NCBI GenBank assembly: GCA_051252455.1
Contig: JBPOFM010000002.1
Coordinates: forward strand, 310,001-374,000
Direction: 5' to 3'
DNA from: JBPOFM01 sp051252455
Lineage (GTDB): Bacteria > Bacteroidota > Bacteroidia > Flavobacteriales > Flavobacteriaceae
Length of the DNA: 64,000 nucleotides
Shown here piece after piece: positions 8,992 to 16,506 of the stretch (position 1 is its first letter; every line of letters begins with the position of its first letter). A program made the translations under genes and the position numbers. The notes under the pieces were generated by a model. That model did not search any database. It was not told the DNA's origin and was given only the letters and a program-made list of their open reading frames with translations.

Positions 8992-10932
8992 ATGGAAACC
9001 TCTACAATTAATCATAAAACAATAAAGACCTTACTTCGCATTCGTAATGTGGAGCAGACATTTCTGGATTTGTTCAGCCAAGGGAAGTTAAACGGAACGG
9101 TTCACACTTGTATTGGTCAGGAGTTGAGTGCATTGGCATTCGCAGGACAATTAAAAAAATCTGATTTTGTCTTCTCAAACCATCGTTGCCATGGACATTT
9201 CATCGCTTACACGAAAGAATGGAAATCGCTAATGCTCGAATTACTGGGCAAAAAAGACGGAATTTGTGGTGGCATCGGAAGCAGTCAGCATTTACAGCAT
9301 TATAATTTTTTTTCTAATGGAATACAAGGTGGTATCATGCCATTGGCCGCTGGATTTGCCCTTGGAAATAAACTAAAAAAAAACAATGATATTGGAGTCG
9401 TTTACATTGGCGATGGTACTTTGGGAGAAGGTGTCGTGTATGAAACCCTGAACTTTATCAGTAAGAAGAAAATACCGTTGATAGTTGTTTGCGAAAATAA
9501 CCGTTATGCACAATCCACACCGATTGATTATAATTTGGCAGGTTCGATTGAACTTCGCGCCAAGGCATTTGGTATAGAATTTAGAAATTCCTCAACCTTT
9601 GGTAACGAGCCTGATATTCTTAATGAGGCAAAAGAATCCATCGATTGGGTGCGAGAACATCAAAAACCTTTGTTTCATTTGGTGGATACCTATCGCTTAA
9701 AGGCACATTCCAAAGGCGATGACGACCGCGAGATTTCAGAAATTCAGGAGTATGAAAAACGAGATTTTCTTAATCTCCTTAAAGATAGTGACCCTGATTA
9801 TTTTCAAACGGAGAATGATAAAATTCAAAAAGAAATTGATGCGTTCATCGTAGAAGCTTTGAAAGCAGATGAAATGGATTTGGATAGTTATATCGAAACA
9901 AAAAATGAAAATATAAAAAATATTGAGTTCGGAGTCTATCAAGACAAAAAAGGCCGATTGGTTCAAAAAATGAACGAAGCTTTTAAAACCATCATGAATG
10001 ATGATAAAACTGTTTTTATCGGCGAAGATATTTTAGATCCTTATGGAGGAGCATTTAAAGTTTCCAAAGGTTTAAGCGATTTATATCCCGACCGTGTTAT
10101 TGGAACATCAATTTCTGAAGGCTTGATTGGAGGTGTGAGCAATGGATTGGCTTTGAATGGTTTTAAACCGTTTGCTGAATTTATGTTTGGAGATTTTACC
10201 GCGTTGGCATTTGATCAGATGATTAATCATGCCTCGAAAATCTACAATATGTACAATAAAAAAGTGACCTGTCCGACGGTTTTTAGAACACCCATGGGTG
10301 GAGGGCGTGGTTATGGACCAACGCATAGCCAAAGTTTGGAAAAGCACTACATTGGCATGGATACATTTGAAATTGTGGCAACCAACAGATATTTGCATCC
10401 AGATTTAGTTCTTAATTATGTGTATGCTCGTAAGCATCCAACTTTATTGATTGAAAACAAGGTCGATTACGGAAAAAACAGCACGCTCGAATTACCTGAA
10501 GGTTACGAAATGCTGCAATCGATTGAAGAATTACCTTCCTTATTGATTCGTCCAATCACAGATTTGGCAACCACCACTGTCATTACATATGGAGGCTCTG
10601 CGGATATTGTGGCGACTAACATTCAGAATTATTTTTATGAGTATGACAGTGTTGTGCAAGTCTTGATTTTATCGAAAATTGATCCGATTCCTGAAAATTT
10701 AATGAGATCTGTATTGAAAAACGCAGAAACAGTTTTATTTGTGGAGGAAGGAAATGAAGGAGGAACCGTCGGCGATTATTTTATTTCTTGGATGGCTCAA
10801 AACTATAGAAACCTGAATTTAAAATCGATATCATCAAAACGTGTCAGTATTCCAAGTGTAAAATCTTTGGAAGATGCCGTTTTGGTTAAGGAACATACTG
10901 TGTTTAAAGCTTTAAACGACTTGGACAAATGA
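8992..10932 (+). CDS. Fused alpha/beta E1 component of a 2-oxoacid dehydrogenase (thiamine diphosphate dependent)
   Basis: 646 residues in two parts. Residues 1 to about 310 are the E1-alpha part with the thiamine-diphosphate motif GDGTLGEG (140-147) ending in ENN (168-170). Residues about 320-646 are the E1-beta part with the catalytic-type glutamate in SISEGLIGG (Glu376) and the GPTHSQS histidine (His445). All cofactor residues I can check are present, so the enzyme looks active. E1 decarboxylates a 2-oxoacid and passes the acyl or hydroxyacyl unit to a lipoyl group. The next gene starts within its stop (overlap of four bases) and encodes the matching E2. Finding it inside a polysaccharide locus, with no E3 gene alongside, is unusual. 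The substrate is unknown; 2-oxoisovalerate, pyruvate and a ketose phosphate are all possible. Confidence 0.9.
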   Translation: METSTINHKTIKTLLRIRNVEQTFLDLFSQGKLNGTVHTCIGQELSALAFAGQLKKSDFVFSNHRCHGHFIAYTKEWKSLMLELLGKKDGICGGIGSSQHLQHYNFFSNGIQGGIMPLAAGFALGNKLKKNNDIGVVYIGDGTLGEGVVYETLNFISKKKIPLIVVCENNRYAQSTPIDYNLAGSIELRAKAFGIEFRNSSTFGNEPDILNEAKESIDWVREHQKPLFHLVDTYRLKAHSKGDDDREISEIQEYEKRDFLNLLKDSDPDYFQTENDKIQKEIDAFIVEALKADEMDLDSYIETKNENIKNIEFGVYQDKKGRLVQKMNEAFKTIMNDDKTVFIGEDILDPYGGAFKVSKGLSDLYPDRVIGTSISEGLIGGVSNGLALNGFKPFAEFMFGDFTALAFDQMINHASKIYNMYNKKVTCPTVFRTPMGGGRGYGPTHSQSLEKHYIGMDTFEIVATNRYLHPDLVLNYVYARKHPTLLIENKVDYGKNSTLELPEGYEMLQSIEELPSLLIRPITDLATTTVITYGGSADIVATNIQNYFYEYDSVVQVLILSKIDPIPENLMRSVLKNAETVLFVEEGNEGGTVGDYFISWMAQNYRNLNLKSISSKRVSIPSVKSLEDAVLVKEHTVFKALNDLDK

Positions 10933-12245
10933 ATACATTGATTGAAACTGTAAAAACCCCATTGGATTCTGTCAACGATGATAGTGTGATTATCACGCAA
11001 GTCTTTGTTGAGGCGGGTCAAAAAGTATCGCCAAATACCATTTTGGCGGAGATTGAAACCTCAAAAGCGTTGGTAGATATTATCTGTGATACTGAAGGTT
11101 ATGTCAAATCATTTTGCAAGCCAGACCAAGAAGTGATGATTGGCGAAACACTTTTCGAAATTCATGAGCAAGAATTGAGCAAGGAAGAACTTGTCCAAAT
11201 CAATTCAGAACAAGATAAAGCACCTAATTATTCCAATCAAAAAGAAATAACGAAAAGTCTTCAAGTTGTTGCGAAAACAGAGTTTTCTAAACGTGCCAAA
11301 GAATTGGTTGAACAATATGCCATGGATGTGTCAGCTTTCAAACATCAACAATTTGTGACTAGCAAGGATATCGACGCAATCTTGAATCCAAGTTCAACCG
11401 TTGCGAAATCGATTCCAGTCCACAAAGCCATAAGTGAAGCGATTTCAACCGCAACATCACTTTCAAACACAGCACAAGCAATTGGGAAACAGAAAACAAA
11501 CGAAGCAACCTATTTGAGTTCTGTCAATGCAACAGGATTGGTATCGCGATTGACAATTTCAATTGATGCGAGCTTGGAGGCAATTTCCAAATCTCAAAAC
11601 TTTATTACTTCCACACCTTTGCCGATGATTGCGCATGAGGTGTCACGCTTGCTTATAAAATATCCAAACCTCAATTCTTATTTCGATAATAATGAGAAAA
11701 GATTTTATAACGACATCAACGTAGGAATAGCTGTTGATAATGGCGTCAACGGATTGAAAGTTGCTAGTATTTATAATTGTGACAGTAAGAATTTACATGA
11801 AATTGAAGAAGATATTTCCGATATTTCTTTGAAATATAATGAGAATAAACTCTCGTTGCAGGACATCAGTTCTTCAACCTTTACAATTACTGATCTATTC
11901 AGCGCTGGCGTAACCAATTTTCATCCATTGATTAACTTCAATAATTCAGCGATTTTGGGAATTTGCGCCCTGAAAAACAAATCGTTTGATATCGAGTTGT
12001 CATTTGATCATCGCATTTCAAATGGATTGGAAGTCTCAAAATTTTTAACGGATCTCAAATCGCGAATTGAAAATAGACTATTTGCCTACAATCAAAAAAA
12101 ACGTCAACGAGAATTGAATAGCGTAGAATGTTATCAATGTTTAAGACCGATTTCCGATGATTTGGATGGAAAGATTTATTTTATCAATGTATCCAATTCA
12201 AAAATGGACAGCCATATTTGCTCTAATTGCTTTAACGGATTCTGA
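10929..12245 (+). CDS. E2-like lipoyl acyltransferase with C-terminal zinc ribbon
   Basis: 438 residues in four parts. Residues 1-80 are a lipoyl domain whose modified lysine is Lys46 in ETSKA (usually ETDKA). Residues about 117-152 are a peripheral-subunit/E3-binding domain (FSKRAKELVEQY). Residues about 195-385 are the E2 acyltransferase domain. Residues 401-434 hold two CxxC pairs (Cys401/404 and Cys431/434), a zinc-ribbon-like tail not found in ordinary E2 proteins. In the catalytic motif DHRxxDG the histidine is kept (His361) but the aspartate is asparagine (Asn365). The lipoyl lysine and E3-binding domain argue that it works with the E1 encoded just upstream. The changed motif and the ribbon suggest a different acyl acceptor or partner from CoA (inference). 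Confidence 0.87.
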   Translation: MNTLIETVKTPLDSVNDDSVIITQVFVEAGQKVSPNTILAEIETSKALVDIICDTEGYVKSFCKPDQEVMIGETLFEIHEQELSKEELVQINSEQDKAPNYSNQKEITKSLQVVAKTEFSKRAKELVEQYAMDVSAFKHQQFVTSKDIDAILNPSSTVAKSIPVHKAISEAISTATSLSNTAQAIGKQKTNEATYLSSVNATGLVSRLTISIDASLEAISKSQNFITSTPLPMIAHEVSRLLIKYPNLNSYFDNNEKRFYNDINVGIAVDNGVNGLKVASIYNCDSKNLHEIEEDISDISLKYNENKLSLQDISSSTFTITDLFSAGVTNFHPLINFNNSAILGICALKNKSFDIELSFDHRISNGLEVSKFLTDLKSRIENRLFAYNQKKRQRELNSVECYQCLRPISDDLDGKIYFINVSNSKMDSHICSNCFNGF

Positions 12246-12973
12246 TGAAAACAAAAATCAAGGTCATTTACCAACGATTGACCAATAAAGAATTGGCCAG
12301 TGACGACAGTGTCATTTCGCCCGAAGCATTCAGTTCTGTTCTTTTGGATAGATTCAATGCGGAATTGTCAAAAATGGGCATTTTTTGGGATAGAAAACCA
12401 ACTACCGTCAATTCATTGACTGCAGGGAAATCCAATGAAGTTTTTACTCAGTCGTCTTCGATTACTTCAAATACGTCAATTTTTAAAAGTGAAAATGGTT
12501 TTGGTGTTGGAATTGACTTGCAAAAAATCGATAAATTTCCAATCGTAAAAGATCCATGGGAAGATCAATTTTACCAAGATAATTTTAAGGAGATTGAGAT
12601 TGCTTATTGTTTAAAGAAGGAATTTCCATTTCAGTCATTCGCTGGAATATTTGCAGCAAAAGAAGCGGTTTTTAAAGCCACAGGAATTGACAGAAGTGAT
12701 ATTACTATTTCATTTAATGAAGAAGGAAAGCCAACATGCGAATTTGCGTCTGTGTCCATTTCTCACGATGGCGATTACGCCAATGCGGTTGCAATGTTCG
12801 GCACAAATGAAGCTGTCCAAAAGCCTGTTGACCGAGTTGACGAAAGGTTTGAAACGGTTTTGGTTCCAGAAAAAGAAACGACATTCAATCGTATGAATTT
12901 TTTTCTACTGCTCTCTGTGATTTTCATCATTCTTTATATTGTTTATAAGGAATGGTCAGTGATTCCCAATTAA
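12245..12973 (+). CDS. AcpS-type 4'-phosphopantetheinyl transferase with C-terminal membrane anchor
   Basis: 242 residues. The AcpS-like domain spans about 85-187, with GVGIDLQ (Asp91), FAAKEAVFKA (Glu140) and the SISHDGDYA strand. These are the metal and CoA-binding motifs of enzymes that attach phosphopantetheine to carrier proteins. Residues 1-80 are an extra N-terminal region of unknown fold, and residues about 218-234 form a single hydrophobic helix followed by a short tail. Neither is found in ordinary AcpS (about 120-130 residues). Its start overlaps the E2 stop by one base, so it is co-translated with E1 and E2. No free acyl carrier protein is visible in the window, so the partner carrier is either elsewhere or unrecognised. 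The membrane anchor would place it near the glycan assembly machinery. Confidence 0.83.
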   Translation: MKTKIKVIYQRLTNKELASDDSVISPEAFSSVLLDRFNAELSKMGIFWDRKPTTVNSLTAGKSNEVFTQSSSITSNTSIFKSENGFGVGIDLQKIDKFPIVKDPWEDQFYQDNFKEIEIAYCLKKEFPFQSFAGIFAAKEAVFKATGIDRSDITISFNEEGKPTCEFASVSISHDGDYANAVAMFGTNEAVQKPVDRVDERFETVLVPEKETTFNRMNFFLLLSVIFIILYIVYKEWSVIPN

Positions 12974-13037
12974 ATTATCGGGCTATTTTCTTCATATTAA
13001 CTATGGTTAAATATATCTTTGCCAAAAATCGGAGTTT

Positions 13038-13583
13038 ATGAAAACAGATTTATCCACCTATAACAATTCTTGGTATAACCCTGGTTCCAAGCTCAAATGT
13101 ATATTGTGGTATTTTGTAAATATTTTTTTCTTTAGAAGTCCGTTAGTTCCTGTTTCATCAGTCAAGAGAAGCCTGTTGAGATTGTTTGGTGCGAAAATCG
13201 GAAACGGCGTTGTCATAAAGCCAAGAGTGAATATTAAATATCCTTGGTTTTTATCAATTGACGATAACACTTGGGTAGGCGAAGACGTATGGATCGATAA
13301 CGTGGCACAAGTAACTATCGGAAAAAATGTTTGCTTATCTCAAGGCGCCATGATTTTATGTGGAAGTCATGATTATTCAAAATCGTCATTCGACTTGATT
13401 ATAGGTCCGATAACTTTAGAAGATGGAGTATGGATTGGCGCACAGGCTGTTGTTCCCTTAGGAATTACCTGTAAAAGTCATTCAATACTTTCCTTAAAAT
13501 CTGTGGCTACCAAAACTTTGGAACCTTATTATATTTACCAAGGGAATCCTGCAAAAGAAGTAAGGTTAAGAGTCATTACGTAA
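13038..13583 (+). CDS. WcaF-like hexapeptide-repeat acetyltransferase
   Basis: 181 residues. The N-terminal part (STYNNSWYNPGS, then an FFRSPLVPVSS segment) and the following left-handed beta-helix repeats (IGNGVVIKPRVNI, VGEDVWIDNV, IGKNVCLSQGA) are characteristic of the WcaF group of colanic-acid O-acetyltransferases. A GSHDYS segment supplies the catalytic-type histidine, and the C-terminus ends with the usual QGNPAKEVR. These trimeric enzymes transfer acetyl from acetyl-CoA to a sugar hydroxyl in the cytosol. A -7 box (TATCTTTG, 13014-13021) lies only 17 bases before the ATG, without a clear -33 partner. The next gene begins inside its stop (TAATG). Confidence 0.86.
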   Translation: MKTDLSTYNNSWYNPGSKLKCILWYFVNIFFFRSPLVPVSSVKRSLLRLFGAKIGNGVVIKPRVNIKYPWFLSIDDNTWVGEDVWIDNVAQVTIGKNVCLSQGAMILCGSHDYSKSSFDLIIGPITLEDGVWIGAQAVVPLGITCKSHSILSLKSVATKTLEPYYIYQGNPAKEVRLRVIT

Positions 13584-14344
13584 TGAAAATCTCCATTATC
13601 ACAGCCACCTACAACAGTGCCAAGACTTTGGGGTTATGTATGGATTCTGTCTTGAATCAAACACATGATGATATCGAGTACGTCATTATAGATGGGAATT
13701 CAAACGATGGTACAGTTGATTTGATTAAATCAAAAGTTCAAAAAAATAAAAATATTGTTTGGGTTTCAGAAAAAGATAAAGGCATTTATGATGCTTTAAA
13801 CAAGGGTATTGACAAGGCATCCGGCGATGTGATAGGTTTTGTGCATTCCGATGATTTTCTAGCAGACGAAACCATCATCAGTAAAATTGCGTATGCTTTT
13901 GAGTCAGAAAATGTAGATGGTGTCTATGGGAATTTGCACTATGTTCACTTTGATAATGTTAAAAGTGTTGTAAGAAATTGGACAAGCCAACCCTTTAAAA
14001 GAAAATTATTGAAGAGGGGTTGGATGCCAGCGCATCCGACCTTATTTCTTAAAAGTGATGTATATAAACACAACGGCAATTTTAATCTAGATTACAGAAT
14101 TGCAGCAGATTATGACTTTATTTTGCGTATCTTTAAAGGCTCTGATTACAAGTTTTACCATTTGCCAGAGACCATTACTAAAATGAGAGTGGGCGGGGCA
14201 AGCAATCGAAGTTTAAAAAATTTGATCTTAAAAACCAAAGAAGATTATAAAGCGGCAAAAACAAATAAAGTAGGCGTTCCTTTAATAACCGTTGGACTGA
14301 AAAATCTATCAAAAATTCCACAGTGGCTATCGAAAAATAAGTAA
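13583..14344 (+). CDS. Glycosyltransferase family 2 (GT-A, WcaE-like)
   Basis: 253 residues. It opens with KISIITATYNSAKTL, followed by VLNQTHDDIEYVIIDGNSNDGT, the GT2 nucleotide-binding pattern, and then GDVIGFVHSDDFL, which provides the metal-binding DXD-type acidic pair. A later RIAADYDFILRIF segment fits the acceptor/catalytic-base region of WcaE-like enzymes. No membrane helix is present. The start overlaps the stop of the WcaF-like gene by one base, so acetylation and this sugar transfer are co-expressed. It is the only GT-A fold enzyme in the locus. Sugar unknown. Confidence 0.9.
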   Translation: MKISIITATYNSAKTLGLCMDSVLNQTHDDIEYVIIDGNSNDGTVDLIKSKVQKNKNIVWVSEKDKGIYDALNKGIDKASGDVIGFVHSDDFLADETIISKIAYAFESENVDGVYGNLHYVHFDNVKSVVRNWTSQPFKRKLLKRGWMPAHPTLFLKSDVYKHNGNFNLDYRIAADYDFILRIFKGSDYKFYHLPETITKMRVGGASNRSLKNLILKTKEDYKAAKTNKVGVPLITVGLKNLSKIPQWLSKNK

Positions 14345-14450
14345 AGTATCAGCTACAATTTAAGATTAAACGTTTGGTATATCAGAAAACGAAGTCAAAA
14401 AACAATTATTTTTGTAATTAGTCTATAAGATTTTGGATTTGAACAGATTT

Positions 14451-14483
14451 TTTGGGAATTGGATACCTTACAACATATATTTG
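14451..14483 (+). promoter_or_regulatory. Promoter of the WecA-like gene
   Basis: TTTG at 14451-14454, 21 bases, then TATATTTG at 14476-14483. This matches the Bacteroidetes primary-sigma consensus (TTTG, 19-21 bases, TAnnTTTG). It lies 50 bases upstream of the ATG at 14534, in the first sizeable non-coding gap of the locus, so the initiating transferase can be transcribed separately. A second lone -7-like box (TATTTTTG) is at 14407-14414. Confidence 0.6.
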
Positions 14484-14533
14484 CAAAAAATTGAAGACCA
14501 GAATGAATCCATTGGTGTGATCAAGAATTACGA

Positions 14534-15658
14534 ATGATACAAGAATTATTAGAATATTTTAACCCTCTCGATTATCTAGGAATATGGCTGGCAGTCGTTT
14601 TTGTCATCGCATTTTTCATGTCATACAGTTCGTTTCCTGCGATCTTTAATGTTGCAGAGGCGAAACATTTAATGGATGAACCGAATGATAGAAGCATACA
14701 TTCTGTAAAAACACCTACTTTAGGTGGCATCAGCATATATTTAAGTTTGGTTTTGGTAATTACCACCACAGGAGCACTGTTGGACACCAAGATTTTATTA
14801 CTACTTTTGGGTGGTTTGACGATTTTGTTTTTTTTGGGTTTAAAAGATGACTTGCTCATCCTATCCCCAAAGAAAAAATTATTCGGTCAAATTCTTGCTG
14901 CTGGTTTGTTGATTGTATTCACAGACACCAGAATTTTAGGTTTTTCGGGAATTTTTGGAATCACTATTTTGCCGTATTGGATTTCGGTTGCTTTTACATT
15001 TTTCGTATATCTGTTGCTTATTAATGCCTACAATCTAATTGATGGTGTAGATGGTCTGGCTGGATCGTTGGCACTTTTTGCTAGTGCAGCCTTCGCATTT
15101 GTGTTTATAAAGACAAAAGATATAAGCATGGCAACGATTGCAGTAGGACTCATTGGTGCGCTTGTGCCTTTTTTGAGATTGAATTTTTCAAGAAGAACCA
15201 AAATTTTCATGGGAGATACTGGTTCGATGATTATTGGATTTTTAATTGCATTTTTTATCGTAAGATTTATTGGGCATTCTCAAAGCAACACGGGTTCACA
15301 GTTTCATAATTCGGGTCCGGTTTTGGCATTCGCAATTGTTTTTTTTCCTTTGATTGATACACTCCGAATATTTATCGTTCGTATTTTTATTCATAAAAAA
15401 AGTCCCTTTGCAGCAGATAGAAATCATTTACACCATCGTTTTTTGGAATTGGGATATTCACACGTTCGAACTACAATCAGTATCGTAATAATTAATGTGA
15501 TTATAGTGATTTTTGCTTACATGATGAAAGAAGTTGAAATCCACATACAGATGATTTTATTGATGTCGGTTGGCACTTTTTTATATGCCGTTTTCTTCAT
15601 TTGGAATCGATTGTCCCACAATTTTGTAAAGCCTAAAGTCTTCAAAGAGCAGCATTAA
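14534..15658 (+). CDS. WecA/MraY-type polyprenyl-phosphate phosphosugar transferase
   Basis: 374 residues with about ten membrane segments. The cytoplasmic loops carry the full family signature: LKDDLLILSPKKK (aspartate pair), NAYNLIDGVDGLAG (Mg-binding), FMGDTGSM, and a late RNHLHHRFLELG histidine motif. The enzyme moves a sugar-1-phosphate, usually GlcNAc-1-P or similar, from UDP-sugar to undecaprenyl phosphate, and so starts the lipid-linked repeat unit. It is the only initiating transferase visible in the locus. It has its own promoter upstream and is followed by the export genes. Whether it uses UDP-GlcNAc or another UDP-sugar cannot be told. Confidence 0.92.
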   Translation: MIQELLEYFNPLDYLGIWLAVVFVIAFFMSYSSFPAIFNVAEAKHLMDEPNDRSIHSVKTPTLGGISIYLSLVLVITTTGALLDTKILLLLLGGLTILFFLGLKDDLLILSPKKKLFGQILAAGLLIVFTDTRILGFSGIFGITILPYWISVAFTFFVYLLLINAYNLIDGVDGLAGSLALFASAAFAFVFIKTKDISMATIAVGLIGALVPFLRLNFSRRTKIFMGDTGSMIIGFLIAFFIVRFIGHSQSNTGSQFHNSGPVLAFAIVFFPLIDTLRIFIVRIFIHKKSPFAADRNHLHHRFLELGYSHVRTTISIVIINVIIVIFAYMMKEVEIHIQMILLMSVGTFLYAVFFIWNRLSHNFVKPKVFKEQH

Positions 15659-15689
15659 ATCTATGAGCATTTTAAAAAAGCCACTTACC

Positions 15690-15720
15690 TTTGTCAATCT
15701 TCTAATTGAAGCTATATTTG
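15690..15720 (+). promoter_or_regulatory. Promoter of the wza-wzc export genes
   Basis: TTTG at 15690-15693, exactly 19 bases, then TATATTTG at 15713-15720, with the wza ATG at 15743. This is a close match to the Bacteroidetes sigma-A type promoter, so the export/co-polymerase pair can be transcribed separately from the glycosyltransferase genes. Confidence 0.68.
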
Positions 15721-15742
15721 TACCCATTTTAAGCGTTATTAA

Positions 15743-16504
15743 ATGAAACATATCTTAAGTATTCTTGTGGTCATCTGCCTTTTCAGTTCATGCGCCAATA
15801 AAAAAGAAATTTTATATTTACAAGATTCAGAGGCCTACAACAATACAGTTATCAATTACTCAACACCTACAATACAACCCAACGACATTCTGAAGATTAC
15901 TGTTGGCACTTTAGAACCTGAAGTAGCTATTCCTTATAATAGAACAATTGGAAATGCTGGCAATGGCGGTGGGATAGAACTTATGAAATTGGAGGGTTAT
16001 ATAGTCACACCTGAAAATACCATTAGTTTTCCCGAAATAGGAGAGGTGTCAACGAAAGGAAAAACTATTTTACAATTGCAAAAAGATATTAAGACCAAAT
16101 TGGAAGTTGGGGGACATTTGGTCAATCCGACCGTCAATGTAAGGGTGTTAAATGCGAAAGTAACGATTTTGGGAGAGGTTAGAAATCCTGGAACTTTCAA
16201 TTTTACCGAACAGAACATCACACTGTTGCAAGCTTTGGGATATGCAGGTGATTTGACAATCAATGGAAAACGTGAAGATGTTTTATTAATGAGAGAGACC
16301 GATAGTCTTCGACAAATATCTCATATCGACCTCACTTCGGCAGAGCTGCTAATAAGTCCATTTTATCAATTGAAACCTAACGATGTTATCTATGTAAGCC
16401 CAAACGAACCAAAAGTGAAGAGTGCGGGATTTGTTGGAAATGTTGGCACGTTTATTTCGGTGTTTTCTATATTGCTGAGTACAATTCTGATTATAACAAG
16501 ATAA
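15743..16504 (+). CDS. wza: Polysaccharide export outer-membrane lipoprotein (Wza-like)
   Basis: 253 residues. The N-terminus is a lipoprotein signal (ILVVICLFSSC) with the lipidated cysteine near residue 18. It is followed by a polysaccharide-export domain (PNDILKITVG), a SLBB-like repeat (VTILGEVRNPGTFNF) and a C-terminal hydrophobic helix (about 228-251). The Wza family forms the outer-membrane channel for capsule or exopolysaccharide. The protein is shorter than E. coli Wza, as is usual in Bacteroidetes. It is followed after two bases by the Wzc-like gene, its normal partner. A strong promoter precedes it. Confidence 0.92.
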   Translation: MKHILSILVVICLFSSCANKKEILYLQDSEAYNNTVINYSTPTIQPNDILKITVGTLEPEVAIPYNRTIGNAGNGGGIELMKLEGYIVTPENTISFPEIGEVSTKGKTILQLQKDIKTKLEVGGHLVNPTVNVRVLNAKVTILGEVRNPGTFNFTEQNITLLQALGYAGDLTINGKREDVLLMRETDSLRQISHIDLTSAELLISPFYQLKPNDVIYVSPNEPKVKSAGFVGNVGTFISVFSILLSTILIITR

Positions 16505-16506
16505 CG

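Noticed and set aside
12245..12450. Acyl carrier protein domain at the N-terminus of the AcpS-like gene
   Set aside because: A DSV segment and a following helix faintly resemble the carrier DSL site, but only about 20 residues precede it instead of about 35, and the sequence after it is not typical.
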